A program made the translations under genes and the position numbers. The notes beneath the pieces were generated by a model. That model was given only the letters and a program-made list of their open reading frames with translations, had not been told where the DNA came from and searched no databases. Source: Geothrix campi (GTDB lineage: Bacteria > Acidobacteriota > Holophagae > Holophagales > Holophagaceae). From it: a DNA stretch of 64,000 nt. Every line of letters starts with the position of its first letter. Position 1 is the stretch's first letter. This document shows, piece by piece, positions 7,806-16,408 of the stretch. The stretch lies in NCBI RefSeq assembly GCF_024609265.1, contig NZ_JANHMP010000003.1, positions 1 through 64,000 on the forward strand, in the 5' to 3' direction.

Positions 7806-8165
7806 CTAGCGCCTCCGTTCCTCTTCCTCGGCGTCCTCTTCTTCTTCGTCCTCCTCGATCGAGGCGAGGGACACGGGATTGCCGCGGAGGTCCAGAGGCG
7901 GGCCTTCATCCGGAAGGAAGATCTCGCGCTCCGGATCCCATCGCCCTCTCAACCGGTCACCGTCCGTGAAGAACCAGGATTCCCCCTCCTCCGGGAACAT
8001 CACCACCCAGCGCGCCTGCTCGGAATACCGCTCATGCGCCATGAGGACCCACCACGCCTCACCGCGCCCCTCGGCCGTTTCGAGGGTCTCCTGCAGGGCG
8101 TACGGTGGCGGGAAGGCCAGCGTGCGCAGTTCATCCAGATCCCTGATCAGCTTGGTATGCAGCAT
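7806..8165 (-). CDS. Small protein with acidic tail, unknown function
   Basis: The 119-residue protein starts MLHTKLIRDLDELRTL, has an aromatic middle (EAWWVLMAHERYSEQARWVVMF) and ends in a run of acidic residues with Arg-Arg-Arg at the very end. I do not recognise a family. The frame stays open to 8327, but GGTGAGG a few bases before 8165 supports the shorter start. The acidic tail could be a binding or solubility element. The 237 bases between this gene and the DUF3788 gene contain no gene or clear attC. Confidence 0.7.
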   Translation of the reverse strand: MLHTKLIRDLDELRTLAFPPPYALQETLETAEGRGEAWWVLMAHERYSEQARWVVMFPEEGESWFFTDGDRLRGRWDPEREIFLPDEGPPLDLRGNPVSLASIEEDEEEEDAEEEERRR

Positions 8166-8220
8166 GGCGACCCTCACCAGCCGTCCCCATTGCGGACAAG
8201 TACGAAGATCATAGCCGGAC

Positions 8221-8316
8221 GGAACAACGCGAGGAGGCGGAACCGAGATCGACTTGGCCGGGCTACAGGTCCAATCGGGTGGGAAAGGCAGGCTTGGTCG
8301 CTTTCGTGCGTTAGGC
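8221..8316 (+). other. Possible vestige of an attC right half
   Basis: A perfect GTTAGGC core lies at 8310-8316. It is preceded by GGCAGGCTTGGTCGCTTTCGT, which resembles the right half of the attC family (arm, inner box, TTTCGT before the core). No left half or opposite core is recognisable, so this may be chance or a relic marking an older right edge of the array. Confidence 0.25.
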
Positions 8317-8434
8317 ATCGCCTCCATCCCACGCTCCAGCTACCCTCAAGGCACTCCGAAATGCCAACCCCACGGTGATGGCTCCACCCGCCCGGATCAC
8401 CGCGCCTTCCCTTGACTGACCTTCTGAGGTACCT

Positions 8435-8647
8435 ATGGGAATCGTCGTCATCACCCTGCTCGCGGTGGTTCTGTTTTTCGGCATGGCCCTGTATACGATC
8501 CGGAAAGATGAGCGGCGCAGGTCCGATCGAAGGCAGCTGCACCAACCCCGGCCCCTTGAACAGAGAGGGCAGGATCGGCGCAGCAATAACCTTTTTTCGT
8601 ACCTTGCCTGGGTCGTACGGTCCCTGGGGTCGAAACTCACCAAATAA
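8435..8647 (+). CDS. Small single-span membrane protein
   Basis: This 70-residue protein has one N-terminal membrane segment (residues ~3-21, GIVVITLLAVVLFFGMALYT), then a basic cytoplasmic tail with many Arg residues. No family is recognised. The ATG is preceded by TGAGG at 8425-8429, five bases away. It is small, so chance coding is possible, but the hydrophobic start, Shine-Dalgarno and lack of a better overlapping gene favour it. Confidence 0.5.
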   Translation: MGIVVITLLAVVLFFGMALYTIRKDERRRSDRRQLHQPRPLEQRGQDRRSNNLFSYLAWVVRSLGSKLTK

Positions 8648-8749
8648 AGACGCCATTCCGTTCGACCTCAGCTTGTCCTGTCATGGGCGCCCACTCGGCC
8701 TACCTTCTTCCATCGGACGCCGGTCCAGCCGGCGCCTCGGGAGGCCCCC

Positions 8750-8938
8750 ATGAAACCTGCCTCGCTGCTCTCCACAGCCTTTCTCGGGATCGTCTCCCTG
8801 AGCCATCTGCTGCGGGTGATTCTCGGCCTTGAGGTCCAGGTCGGCCGGGCCCTCGTCCCTTCCTGGATGAGCCTGGTGGCCTTCCTTTTCTGCGGGATCC
8901 TGGCGGTGCTGCTGTACCGGGAACAACGGAGGGCCTGA
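8750..8938 (+). CDS. Small two-span membrane protein
   Basis: The 62-residue protein has two membrane helices (residues ~5-25 and ~38-56) and a basic end (YREQRRA). A GGGAGG lies seven bases upstream of the ATG. Similar tiny two-helix proteins occur widely without known function. It stands alone between two small intergenic gaps. Confidence 0.62.
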   Translation: MKPASLLSTAFLGIVSLSHLLRVILGLEVQVGRALVPSWMSLVAFLFCGILAVLLYREQRRA

Positions 8939-9100
8939 CCGCCCCTGCAGTGTCCTCCTCCGGAAAGGCGCCTGGCCCCGCCCCGGATTCGCATGATTCC
9001 CATTGCCGGCGCCGGTTTTACCAAATACAGTCTCAATCTCAAATCATGGAACCGGCAGGGACCTGGCTGCCGCGGTGAGGGACGGGGGGTGGCTTCCACC

Positions 9101-9922
9101 ATGGCCGAACGGAGTCCGGACCAGATCGCAGAAAACTGGGGTGCCATCGCTCCGGAGTACGAGCAGGCCTTTGAAGGCCTGAGCACCCAGTACGCCACCC
9201 ACGCACTCCAGTTGCTGGATCTCCGCCCTGGCGAGCGCGTCCTCGACGTGGCCGCCGGCACCGGCGCCTTCAGCCTGCAGGCGGCCCGGGTCGGGGCGGA
9301 AGTCCTCGCCACGGATTTCGCACCCGGGATGGTGGCCCGGCTCCGGGAGCGCGCCACCCAGGAAGGGCTCGCCGGCATCTCCGCCGAGGTCATGGATGGC
9401 CAGGCCCTGGCCCTGCCTGACGCTTCCTTCGATGCCGGCGCCTCGGTGCTGGGCCTGATCTTCTTCCCGGACTTGGACCGCGGCCTGACGGAACTGCGGC
9501 GCGTGTTGCGCGGGGGCGGCCGCGCCGCGGTCGTCTGCTGGCGCGATCCCGCCAGCCTGTCGCTGATGACCCTCGTGAGGCAGGCGATCCACAAGGTCGC
9601 CCCGGCTTTCCAGCCACCTGCCGCACCGCCGACCTGGGCCCGCCTCGCGGGTGCCGAGGCGTTGAAAACCCGCATGGAAGCGGCCGGCTTCCGGAGGGTG
9701 GAGGTCGTGACCTCCACGGCCATCCAGCGAATCGACACGCCAGAGACCTACTGGTCCGGCTTCACACGCTCGGCGCCGCCCCTGGCCTACCTGTTCGGCC
9801 GGCTGGGGCCCGAGCGCACGACCGCCGTAGGACGGGAGTACATCGAGGCCCTCCGGGCCCAGTCCAAGGACGGTGTGCCGACCCTGAGCGTGGAGGCCTG
9901 CATTGGCATCGGCAAAGCCTGA
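9101..9922 (+). CDS. Class I SAM-dependent methyltransferase (UbiE/Methyltransf_11-like)
   Basis: This 273-residue protein carries motif I VLDVAAGTGAFSL (residues ~48-60), an acidic motif after strand 2 (EVLATDFAPGMV), EVMDGQALALPDASFDAG around 95-112 and the post-motif LRGGGRAAVVCWRDP near 143. These fit small-molecule methyltransferases acting on lipids, quinones or xenobiotics. ATG 9101 is preceded by a G-rich GGGGTGG; the frame stays open to 8993, but the sequence there is unlike the family. Its end overlaps the following methyltransferase by 20 bases, suggesting a co-translated pair. Confidence 0.85.
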   Translation: MAERSPDQIAENWGAIAPEYEQAFEGLSTQYATHALQLLDLRPGERVLDVAAGTGAFSLQAARVGAEVLATDFAPGMVARLRERATQEGLAGISAEVMDGQALALPDASFDAGASVLGLIFFPDLDRGLTELRRVLRGGGRAAVVCWRDPASLSLMTLVRQAIHKVAPAFQPPAAPPTWARLAGAEALKTRMEAAGFRRVEVVTSTAIQRIDTPETYWSGFTRSAPPLAYLFGRLGPERTTAVGREYIEALRAQSKDGVPTLSVEACIGIGKA

Positions 9923-10388
9923 CCTGGCCGCCGGCCCCGGCGTCCGCCTGCCACCGCCCCTGGTGTTCCTCGCGGGGCTCGGCCTCGGCTTCCTACTCCA
10001 GCACGCCGCCCCGCTGACCTTCGCCGCCCAGGGCCAGCCCCTCCCCCGCTGGCTGGGCGGGCTCCTCGCCCTCAGTTCCGCGGCGCTGGCTCTCTGGGCG
10101 TTCCGCACATTCCATCGCGCCCACACCACCGTACGGCCCGACCGCGCAGCCTCGACGCTCATGACCCAGGGCCCCTTCCGGTTCACCCGGAATCCTCTGT
10201 ACCTCAGCCTCGCACTGCTCCAGGCGGGCCTCGCCCTCCTGGCCAATGCCCTGTGGCCGGCGCTGATGCTGCTGCCGGTCCTCCTCGTCATCCGCCTCCA
10301 TGTCATCGCCCGGGAGGAGCGGCATCTGCTGGGCCTGTTCGGGTCCGAGTACCAGGCCTACTGCCGCACAGTGCGGCGCTGGTTCTGA
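9903..10388 (+). CDS. Isoprenylcysteine carboxyl methyltransferase-like membrane protein
   Basis: This 161-residue protein has about four membrane segments and the C-terminal signature of the ICMT/PEMT superfamily: RFTRNPLYLSLALLQ (residues ~95-110) and AREERHLLGLFGSEYQAYCRTVRRWF at the end, which form the SAM site and catalytic loop. Bacterial members methylate lipids or unknown small molecules. The start is a TTG overlapping the previous gene; no ATG gives the complete first helix. It is probably translated together with the methyltransferase upstream. Confidence 0.82.
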   Translation: MASAKPDLAAGPGVRLPPPLVFLAGLGLGFLLQHAAPLTFAAQGQPLPRWLGGLLALSSAALALWAFRTFHRAHTTVRPDRAASTLMTQGPFRFTRNPLYLSLALLQAGLALLANALWPALMLLPVLLVIRLHVIAREERHLLGLFGSEYQAYCRTVRRWF

Positions 10389-10416
10389 GCGGGACGACCG
10401 GCCCTATGCTTATGGC

Positions 10417-11022
10417 ATGGCCGATTCGTTCCACGCCCGCATTCCCACGCTGTCCGATGCCGACCTGTGGCGCTACCTGGACCAGCCACTGGCCTACAAG
10501 ACCGAGGCGGTGGAGGCGGCCCTCGCGGAGCTGGATCGGCGCGGACACGCGATCCCCGCGGAGGCCCTGGCCCGGGCCCGGCACCGGCTCCAGGCACGCG
10601 ACGCCGCCCGACAGGCCGAGCTGGAGCCCGGGCCCGACAGCCTGCTCGGCGCCTCTCCGGTCGCCCGGCTGGCGCGCATCCGCCGCATCACGGCCGGTCT
10701 CCTGGCCGCGGGCCTCGGCGCAGCCACGCTCATCTACTTCACCGCCAGCCCGCCGGCGGCCAACCCCCTGGGCTACGAGCCCGAGAACACCAAACGGTAC
10801 CTGCGGCAGCTGGAAGTCGTCGGCGGCAAGGCGAACGTGGTGGGTACGGAGTTCCAGCGCTGGTTCGAGGGGCTCTGGCACGGCCGGTCGCTGGCCTTCA
10901 CGGTGGCCTGGTTGACGGTTCTGCTCGCCGTCAGCTTCTGGTTCCTGTCCACCCGGCTGGCCGTGGGCACGGAAGCGAACCCCGACCCCACGCCCGGGCC
11001 GGCCCCGGACCAGGGCCGCTGA
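10417..11022 (+). CDS. Two-span membrane protein, unknown function
   Basis: The 201-residue protein begins with a helical cytoplasmic region ([20 protein letters not shown]) that ends near residue 70, then has a membrane segment (~90-110), a ~60-residue outside loop and a second membrane segment (~165-185) before a Pro/Asp tail. No family is recognised. ATG 10417 begins the conserved-looking part; the upstream open frame has no ribosome-binding site. It ends two bases before rlmF and may be cotranscribed with it. Confidence 0.7.
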   Translation: MADSFHARIPTLSDADLWRYLDQPLAYKTEAVEAALAELDRRGHAIPAEALARARHRLQARDAARQAELEPGPDSLLGASPVARLARIRRITAGLLAAGLGAATLIYFTASPPAANPLGYEPENTKRYLRQLEVVGGKANVVGTEFQRWFEGLWHGRSLAFTVAWLTVLLAVSFWFLSTRLAVGTEANPDPTPGPAPDQGR

Positions 11023-11023
11023 C

Positions 11024-11998
11024 ATGCGGCCGCGCCCTGCCCCAGGTCTGAAGAAAGCCCGGCCCGCCAAGCCAGGCCTGCATCCGCGCAACCGTCACGC
11101 CGGGGGCTACGATTTCCCGAAGCTCGTCGCAGCCTGCCCGGAGCTGGAACCCTTCGTGCGGCGCGCGCCCCACGGCGGCCCCTCCATCGACTTCGCGGAC
11201 CCCGCGGCGGTGAAGGCCCTGAACCGCGCCCTGCTGCTGGAAGCCTACGGCATCCGGGGCTGGGATATCCCTCCGGGCTACCTCTGCCCGCCCCTCCCCG
11301 GCCGGGCGGACTACCTGCACCACCTGGCGGATCTGCTGGCGGAGGGCGGGACGATCCCGCGCGGTCCTGCCGTGCGCGTGCTGGACATCGGCACGGGCGC
11401 CAGCGCCATCTATCCGCTGGTGGGGCACCGGGAGTACGGCTGGTCCTTCGTGGGCTCGGACATCGACGGCGCCGCCCTGACCTCGGCGGCCCGCATCCTG
11501 GCCGCGAATCCGGGCCTGGAGGAGGCCATCCTTCTGCGGAAGCAGACCCATCCGAAGGCCGTCCTCGCGGGCGTGGTGGGGCCGGATGAGGCCTTCGACC
11601 TGACCCTCTGCAACCCGCCCTTCCACGGATCGCTCCGCGAGGCCCGGGAAGGCACCCAGCGGAAGTGGCGCAACCTGGGCCGCGGCCAGAACGCGAAGCC
11701 GGTCCTGAACTTCGGCGGCCAGGGCGCGGAACTCTGGTGCGAGGGCGGCGAGGCGGGCTTCACCCGGCGCCTGGTCGAAGAGAGCGCCCGGATGCCAGGC
11801 CAGGTGCTCTGGTTCACGACGCTCATCTCGACGTCGGCGAACCTGCCCGCGGTGCAGCGCGCCCTGCGGCAGGCGGGGGCCCGAGAAGTCCGCATCATCC
11901 CCATGGCCCAGGGCCAGAAGCAGAGCCGCTTCGTGGCCTGGACCTTCCTCTCCCCGGAGGACCGCAACCGATGGCGGAAGCGGTGGTCCGGGTTGTGA
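11024..11998 (+). CDS. rlmF: 23S rRNA (adenine(1618)-N(6))-methyltransferase RlmF
   Basis: RlmF methylates N6 of A1618 in 23S rRNA using SAM. The 324-residue length matches the family. The N-terminal [15 protein letters not shown] motif (20-34), the SAM motif [14 protein letters not shown] (119-132), the N6-adenine catalytic NPPF (197-200) and the late [12 protein letters not shown] with [10 protein letters not shown] are all characteristic. It follows the membrane protein upstream by one base. Confidence 0.95.
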   Translation: MRPRPAPGLKKARPAKPGLHPRNRHAGGYDFPKLVAACPELEPFVRRAPHGGPSIDFADPAAVKALNRALLLEAYGIRGWDIPPGYLCPPLPGRADYLHHLADLLAEGGTIPRGPAVRVLDIGTGASAIYPLVGHREYGWSFVGSDIDGAALTSAARILAANPGLEEAILLRKQTHPKAVLAGVVGPDEAFDLTLCNPPFHGSLREAREGTQRKWRNLGRGQNAKPVLNFGGQGAELWCEGGEAGFTRRLVEESARMPGQVLWFTTLISTSANLPAVQRALRQAGAREVRIIPMAQGQKQSRFVAWTFLSPEDRNRWRKRWSGL

Positions 11999-12047
11999 TC
12001 TGATATTTAGGACAAACAAGTATGATTCTTCCGTTACGGGAGTGTCC

Positions 12048-12371
12048 ATGTTCGTCCTGCGCCGCCTGCCCGCCCTGCTCGCCCTGTTGATGCTGGGGGC
12101 GCACTTCCTCCGCTTCGGGCAGCTGGCCCTGGTGCTGCTCTGCCTCGCCCTGCTGGTACCGCTCTTCGTGCCGCGACCCTGGGCGCAGGCGGTGGCACGC
12201 TGGGCCCTCGCGCTGGGCTCGATGGTGTGGCTGTGGACCCTGGTGGAGGATGTCCGCCAGCGGCTGGCCTTCGGCGAACCCTGGCTGCGCCTGGCGCTCA
12301 TCCTGGGCGGTGTGGCCCTGTTTACTGCTTGGGCAGCGTGGATGCTGCGGGAACAGAAAGGACAGAGTTGA
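12048..12371 (+). CDS. Small membrane protein, unknown function
   Basis: This 107-residue protein is almost entirely hydrophobic with about four predicted membrane segments (residues ~5-20, 24-42, 50-68 and 80-98). ATG 12048 is chosen because GGGAG ends five bases before it; the GTG at 12042 would overlap that ribosome-binding site. No family is recognised. It is convergent with the glutaminase gene and only three bases from it. Confidence 0.65.
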   Translation: MFVLRRLPALLALLMLGAHFLRFGQLALVLLCLALLVPLFVPRPWAQAVARWALALGSMVWLWTLVEDVRQRLAFGEPWLRLALILGGVALFTAWAAWMLREQKGQS

Positions 12372-12374
12372 AAC

Positions 12375-13286
12375 TCAGAAGACCGACCACCCCGTCCTGG
12401 TGGTGAAGCGATCCAGGGCCTCGACGCCGGCGATGCTGTTGCCGTGGGGGTCGAGGGCGGGGCTCCAGACGCAGAGGACTCCGCGCTCAGGCAGCACAGC
12501 CAGGATGCCGCCGCCCACGCCGCTCTTGCCCGGCAGGCCCACGCGGTAGGCGAAGTCGCCGGCGGCGTCGTAGGTGCCGCAGGTGAGCATGATCGAGTTG
12601 ATGCGTTTGGATTCGCTGCGGGTGAGCAGGCGCGTGCCGTCGGCCCGCAGGCCGTGATTGGCGAGGAAGAGGCCCGCCTTCGCCAGGTCCGCGCAGCTCA
12701 TGCGGAGGGAACACTGACGGACGTAGTGGTCCAGCACCCGGTCCACCGGATTCTCCAGGTTGCCGCAGCTGGCCATGAAATGAGCCAGGGCCGCGTTGCG
12801 GTGGCCATGGGACGCCTCCGACGCCGCCACTTCCGGATCCACGTCCAGGGCCGGATTGCCACTCTCGGCGCGCAGGAAATCCTGCAGGGTGCCCAGGGAA
12901 TCCCCGGTCAGCGTGAGCAGCCGGTCGATGAGGACCAGGGCTCCGGCATTGATGAAGGGATTTCTCGGAATGCCCTTCTCGTACTCCAGCTGCACCAGGG
13001 AATTGAAGGGGTTGCCCGAGGGCTCGCGGCCCACGCGCTGCCACAGGGCCTCGCCGTCCCGCGCCAGCACCAGGGCCAGGGAGAAGGCCTTGGACACGCT
13101 CTGGATGGAGAAAGGCGTCCGCCAGTCGCCGCTGCCCACGAGCTGCCCATCCATGGTCGCCAGGGCGAGGCCGAAGCGCGCGGGATCCACCGCCGCCAGG
13201 GCGGGGATGTAGTCCGCCACCTTCCCCTGCGCCGCACAGGGGGCAGATTCCATGGCCAGGTCGTCGAGGAGGGCTTGGAGATCCAT
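12375..13286 (-). CDS. glsA: Glutaminase (GlsA/YbaS-like)
   Basis: Glutaminase hydrolyses L-glutamine to glutamate and ammonia. The 303-residue protein has the serine-dependent beta-lactamase-like fold with SIQSVSK (Ser63 and Lys66 catalytic pair), EYEKGIPRNPFINAGAL near 117-133 and the conserved SGVGGGILAVLP near 255-266. ATG 13286 has GGAGG only one base upstream, which is tight, but the protein start aligns with the family. It is divergent from the DinB-like gene at 13330, with 43 bases between them. Confidence 0.94.
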   Translation of the reverse strand: MDLQALLDDLAMESAPCAAQGKVADYIPALAAVDPARFGLALATMDGQLVGSGDWRTPFSIQSVSKAFSLALVLARDGEALWQRVGREPSGNPFNSLVQLEYEKGIPRNPFINAGALVLIDRLLTLTGDSLGTLQDFLRAESGNPALDVDPEVAASEASHGHRNAALAHFMASCGNLENPVDRVLDHYVRQCSLRMSCADLAKAGLFLANHGLRADGTRLLTRSESKRINSIMLTCGTYDAAGDFAYRVGLPGKSGVGGGILAVLPERGVLCVWSPALDPHGNSIAGVEALDRFTTRTGWSVF

Positions 13287-13329
13287 GCCTCCAGAATCCC
13301 ACAGGAGCAATGGGTTTAGGATGGTCGCC

Positions 13330-13830
13330 ATGACACCCCTCGCCGCCGACCTCCTCTTGCTGTTCCGCCGCGACCTTCTCTGCCTCATCCGCGAGGTCGA
13401 GCTGTTCCCCGATGATGTCACCCTGTGGCGGACGGTCCCAGGCATCACCAACAGTGCCGGCAACGTGGCCCTGCATGTGGCGGGCAACCTTCAGCACTTC
13501 GTGGGCGCCGTGCTGGGGGCCACGGGCTATGTGCGCCAGCGGGAGCAGGAATTCGCCCAGCGGGCAGGCACGCGGGCCGCGGTCGCCGCCAACCTGGAAG
13601 CCACCGTGGCCGCCGTGGAGGCGGGCCTGACGGCACTGACGGAGACCTCCCTGGCCGCCCCCTTCCCCGTGCCCATCGGCGGCCACCGGATGTCCACCCG
13701 ACGCTTCCTCCTGCATCTGGAGGCGCACCTCGCCTTCCATCTGGGTCAGGCGGGCTACCTGCGCCGGGCCCTCACGGGCGATGCCGCCAGCGCCGGCGGC
13801 ATGGCCATCCTGTACCTCGCGGAGCCTTGA
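13330..13830 (+). CDS. DinB-like four-helix protein
   Basis: The 166-residue protein has the DinB-like arrangement: NVALHVAGNLQHFVGAVLG near residues 46-64 and HLEAHLAFHLGQAGYLRRAL near 128-148, with histidines placed to bind a metal. Family members include thiol-dependent transferases and stress proteins; the substrate is not predictable. ATG 13330 is preferred over 13321 because TAGGA then falls at Shine-Dalgarno distance. A reading from 13252 would overlap the glutaminase start. Confidence 0.8.
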   Translation: MTPLAADLLLLFRRDLLCLIREVELFPDDVTLWRTVPGITNSAGNVALHVAGNLQHFVGAVLGATGYVRQREQEFAQRAGTRAAVAANLEATVAAVEAGLTALTETSLAAPFPVPIGGHRMSTRRFLLHLEAHLAFHLGQAGYLRRALTGDAASAGGMAILYLAEP

Positions 13831-13879
13831 GCCGCCTGCGAAGCCGGCGGAGAATCAGAGGCACTCATAAGGAGGCTCC

Positions 13880-14638
13880 ATGGCCCTGCAGGGGAATGTC
13901 GCGCTCGTCACCGGCGCCAGCCGCGGCATCGGGGCCGCCGTGGCCAAGGCCCTGGCCGCCCAGGGCGCCGCGGTGGCGGTGAATTATTTCGGTTCGGAAG
14001 CCGCCGCCAAGACCGTGGTGGCCGAGATCCAGGCCGCAGGTGGGCGGGCCCTGGCCGTGCGGGCGGACGCCCGCGACCGCGCCCAGGTGGAGGCCATGGC
14101 CGCCGCCGTGCAGGCGGAGCTGGGACCCATCGGCATCCTGGTGCTCAACGCCGCCATCAGCTTTCCCATGAAGGGCTTCCTCGATTACCCGTGGGAGGCC
14201 TTTGAAGCCAAGGTGCTGGGCGAAATGGGGGCGGCCTTCCACGGCTGCCGGGCCGTGGTGCCGCAGATGCTGGCACGCCAGAAGGCCGGCGCTGATGGCG
14301 GCGCCATCATCGCCATCACCAGCGGCCTCGCCCGCAACCCGGGCTGGGGCTTCTGCGCCCACAGCGCTGGCAAGGCGGCCCTGGAGGGTTTCGTGCGGGC
14401 CCTGGCCTTCGAGCTGGGCCCCATGGGCATTCGCGTGAATGCCGTGGCCCCTGGCCTCACGCTCACCGATGCCACGGCGAACCTTCCGGAAAAGAACAAG
14501 CAGGCCGCGGCGGAACACACGCCGTTGCGGCGCAATGGCCGGGCCGAGGATATCGCCGAAGCCGTGGTCGGCATCCTCCAGGCCGGCTTCGTCACCGGCG
14601 CCACCCTCCCCGTCAACGGCGGCGGCTACGCTTTCTAG
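13880..14638 (+). CDS. Short-chain dehydrogenase/reductase with His in place of the catalytic Tyr
   Basis: This 252-residue Rossmann protein has the NAD(P) motif TGASRGIG (11-18), LVLNAA (88-93), Ser148 in AITSG, and Lys165 in the SxxxK context of the active site. The position of the catalytic Tyr, 13 residues after Ser148 and four before Lys165, is His161 (codon CAC at 14360-14362). The end VTGATLPVNGGGYAF is typical of FabG-like SDRs. The substitution may abolish or alter oxidoreductase activity. AAGGAGG at 13870-13876 defines the start. It is followed ten bases later by a DUF4199 gene, so the two form an operon. Confidence 0.88.
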   Translation: MALQGNVALVTGASRGIGAAVAKALAAQGAAVAVNYFGSEAAAKTVVAEIQAAGGRALAVRADARDRAQVEAMAAAVQAELGPIGILVLNAAISFPMKGFLDYPWEAFEAKVLGEMGAAFHGCRAVVPQMLARQKAGADGGAIIAITSGLARNPGWGFCAHSAGKAALEGFVRALAFELGPMGIRVNAVAPGLTLTDATANLPEKNKQAAAEHTPLRRNGRAEDIAEAVVGILQAGFVTGATLPVNGGGYAF

Positions 14639-14647
14639 GAGAACTCC

Positions 14648-15166
14648 ATGGTGGCGCTTCGCTCAGGTTTCCTCCTCGGCATCCTGGTGGTGCTCTGGAC
14701 CTTCGTCATGGGGTTCACCGGCTGGTATCGACAGCCCGGCCTGCTCTTCCTGTTCTGGCTGGTGATCCCCCTGCAGGTCGGCGTCCTGGTGCTGATGCTC
14801 CGCCAGACTGCCTCCACCACGGGCTATCTGCGCCAGGTCCAGAACGGCGTGGGGGCCTCCTTCGTCGCCTCGGCCATCATCTTCGTGGGCAGTCTGCTCT
14901 TCACCGCGGTGGTGTTTCCCAGCTATTTCGCTGAGTTGGAGGCCCTGGGGCGGCTCCGCATGGCCCAGCAGGGCTTCACTCCCGAGCAGATCGAGGCCGT
15001 GGTGAAGGCCCAGGCCCCCATGCAAAGGCCGCTGGGCAGCGCCTTCGCCGGGGTTCTCGGCACCTGGATCACGGGCCTGTTCACGTCGCTGGTGGCCTCG
15101 GTCTGGTACCGGAAGCGGCGCGGAACGCCAGTGGCGCCCACGGTGGACCCCCCTCCTGGAGCCTGA
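14648..15166 (+). CDS. DUF4199-like integral membrane protein
   Basis: The 172-residue protein has four membrane segments (residues ~5-23, 28-48, 70-92 and 130-152) and a polar loop with EALGRLRMAQQGFTPEQIEAVVKAQ between the third and fourth. This layout fits DUF4199, a family without known role. TAGGAG eight bases before the ATG defines the start, and the gene follows the SDR directly. Confidence 0.75.
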   Translation: MVALRSGFLLGILVVLWTFVMGFTGWYRQPGLLFLFWLVIPLQVGVLVLMLRQTASTTGYLRQVQNGVGASFVASAIIFVGSLLFTAVVFPSYFAELEALGRLRMAQQGFTPEQIEAVVKAQAPMQRPLGSAFAGVLGTWITGLFTSLVASVWYRKRRGTPVAPTVDPPPGA

Positions 15167-15212
15167 GGGAGACGAACTTCCCCCGCGCGGTTCGAACCAA
15201 CCCGATTCCCGG

Positions 15213-15656
15213 CTACCGCTCCCGCCGAACGCCCGCCACGAGCGCCAGCGGATAGTCGGTGCCGGCGAGGGCATCGTCCACGCAGCGCAGGACGAGGCCC
15301 GAGCGCAGGGGGGCGAAGGCCAATTCCCCTCGGCTGAGCCAGCGGCAGCCCAGGATGTCCGGATCCTCGGGGATGGCCTCGGTTCCCTCGGGCACGGTGC
15401 CCCGGAAGCAGACGCGGCAGTAGTCCTTCCCATTGCGGGCCTGCAGCTGATAGATCCCGACCAGCGCCTCGGGGGTGAAGGCCAGGCCGGTTTCCTCGCG
15501 CACCTCGCGGCGCACCGCGTCGAGGAGGCCCTCTCCGGGTTCCACGTGCCCCGCGGGCTGGTTGAAGACACGCTCAGGCGAGGCGCCGTCCGTCTCCTCC
15601 ACAAAGAGGAAGCGGCCGTCCCGCTCGATGATGGCGGCGACGGTGAGGGCCCACAT
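15213..15656 (-). CDS. NUDIX hydrolase (NudJ-like)
   Basis: NUDIX enzymes cleave nucleoside diphosphates linked to other groups. The 147-residue protein has the complete NUDIX box between residues 36 and 58: GHVEPGE, then REVREETGL, all metal-binding Glu present. Overall length and the sequence around WLSRGEL resemble NudJ, a phosphatase on thiamine and nucleotide pyrophosphates, but substrate assignment is not secure. Its ATG shares one base with the stop of the DUF4337 gene (TGATG), indicating translational coupling. Confidence 0.88.
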   Translation of the reverse strand: MWALTVAAIIERDGRFLFVEETDGASPERVFNQPAGHVEPGEGLLDAVRREVREETGLAFTPEALVGIYQLQARNGKDYCRVCFRGTVPEGTEAIPEDPDILGCRWLSRGELAFAPLRSGLVLRCVDDALAGTDYPLALVAGVRRER

Positions 15657-16186
15657 CAGACGCGCAAGAACAGATAGAAGCCGTTGACGAAGTAGACGAT
15701 GCCCGCCACGCCCACCAGCAGGCCGAGGTAGTAGACGGGTTTCTGCTTGAGCAGGGCCGCGATGGAGGAGAGCAGGATGCCGATCTGCAGGAAGATCACC
15801 GCCAGACCAAAGGCGGCGCCGTGCTTCTGCGCGTCGGCCTTGGTGTCCTCGAAGCCGCGTGCCACCTGCATGATGTCGGCCTTCTCCGCCTCATACTTGG
15901 CGGTCTTCTTCTCCACGTCGGCGAGGCTCTTCTCCAGGGTGGGTGTGGCCGTCTTCGGGGCCAGTTCCAGCTCCCGGCGCAGACGCATGGCCTCCACTTC
16001 GTAGAGATTCCCCTTGATGCCCTTGGCCTGGTAGTGGGCCCACTCATCCGAGGCCTGGCTCTGGCTCAGGACGGCGCGAGTCGAATAGCCGCCCCCTTTG
16101 AAGGTGGCCAGGGTGGCGCACACCGCCAGGATCACCGTGGTCAGGGCCAGCAGGTTCAGCCAAGGTTCCTTCTTCTCGTCGCTCAT
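15656..16186 (-). CDS. DUF4337-like membrane protein with coiled-coil loop
   Basis: The 176-residue protein has an N-terminal membrane helix (residues ~10-28), the motif ATFKGGGYSTRAVLSQSQASDEWAHYQAK in pieces characteristic of DUF4337, a long charged coiled-coil (~65-115), and two C-terminal membrane helices. The family role is unknown. GGAG five bases before 16186 fixes the start. It is the first gene of a two-gene operon with the NUDIX hydrolase. Confidence 0.85.
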   Translation of the reverse strand: MSDEKKEPWLNLLALTTVILAVCATLATFKGGGYSTRAVLSQSQASDEWAHYQAKGIKGNLYEVEAMRLRRELELAPKTATPTLEKSLADVEKKTAKYEAEKADIMQVARGFEDTKADAQKHGAAFGLAVIFLQIGILLSSIAALLKQKPVYYLGLLVGVAGIVYFVNGFYLFLRV

Positions 16187-16408
16187 GGGACTCCGCCGCA
16201 ATTAGCTTCCTCCATCTTACGGAAAAATGGCCGCTTGCTTGAACCCGCCTGACCCAGGCCTATCGTGGGAAGTGGAGTCCTCCGGGATGTGCGCCGAATG
16301 CCGCAGTCCTCCTCCGATCCTGCCGGGATCTGCTGCCCTTTCCGGGGGCGGACGCGGGGCGTCCGTCCCCATGTCGCCGAATCAGAGCGCAAAGCCTAGG
16401 AGGCTCCC

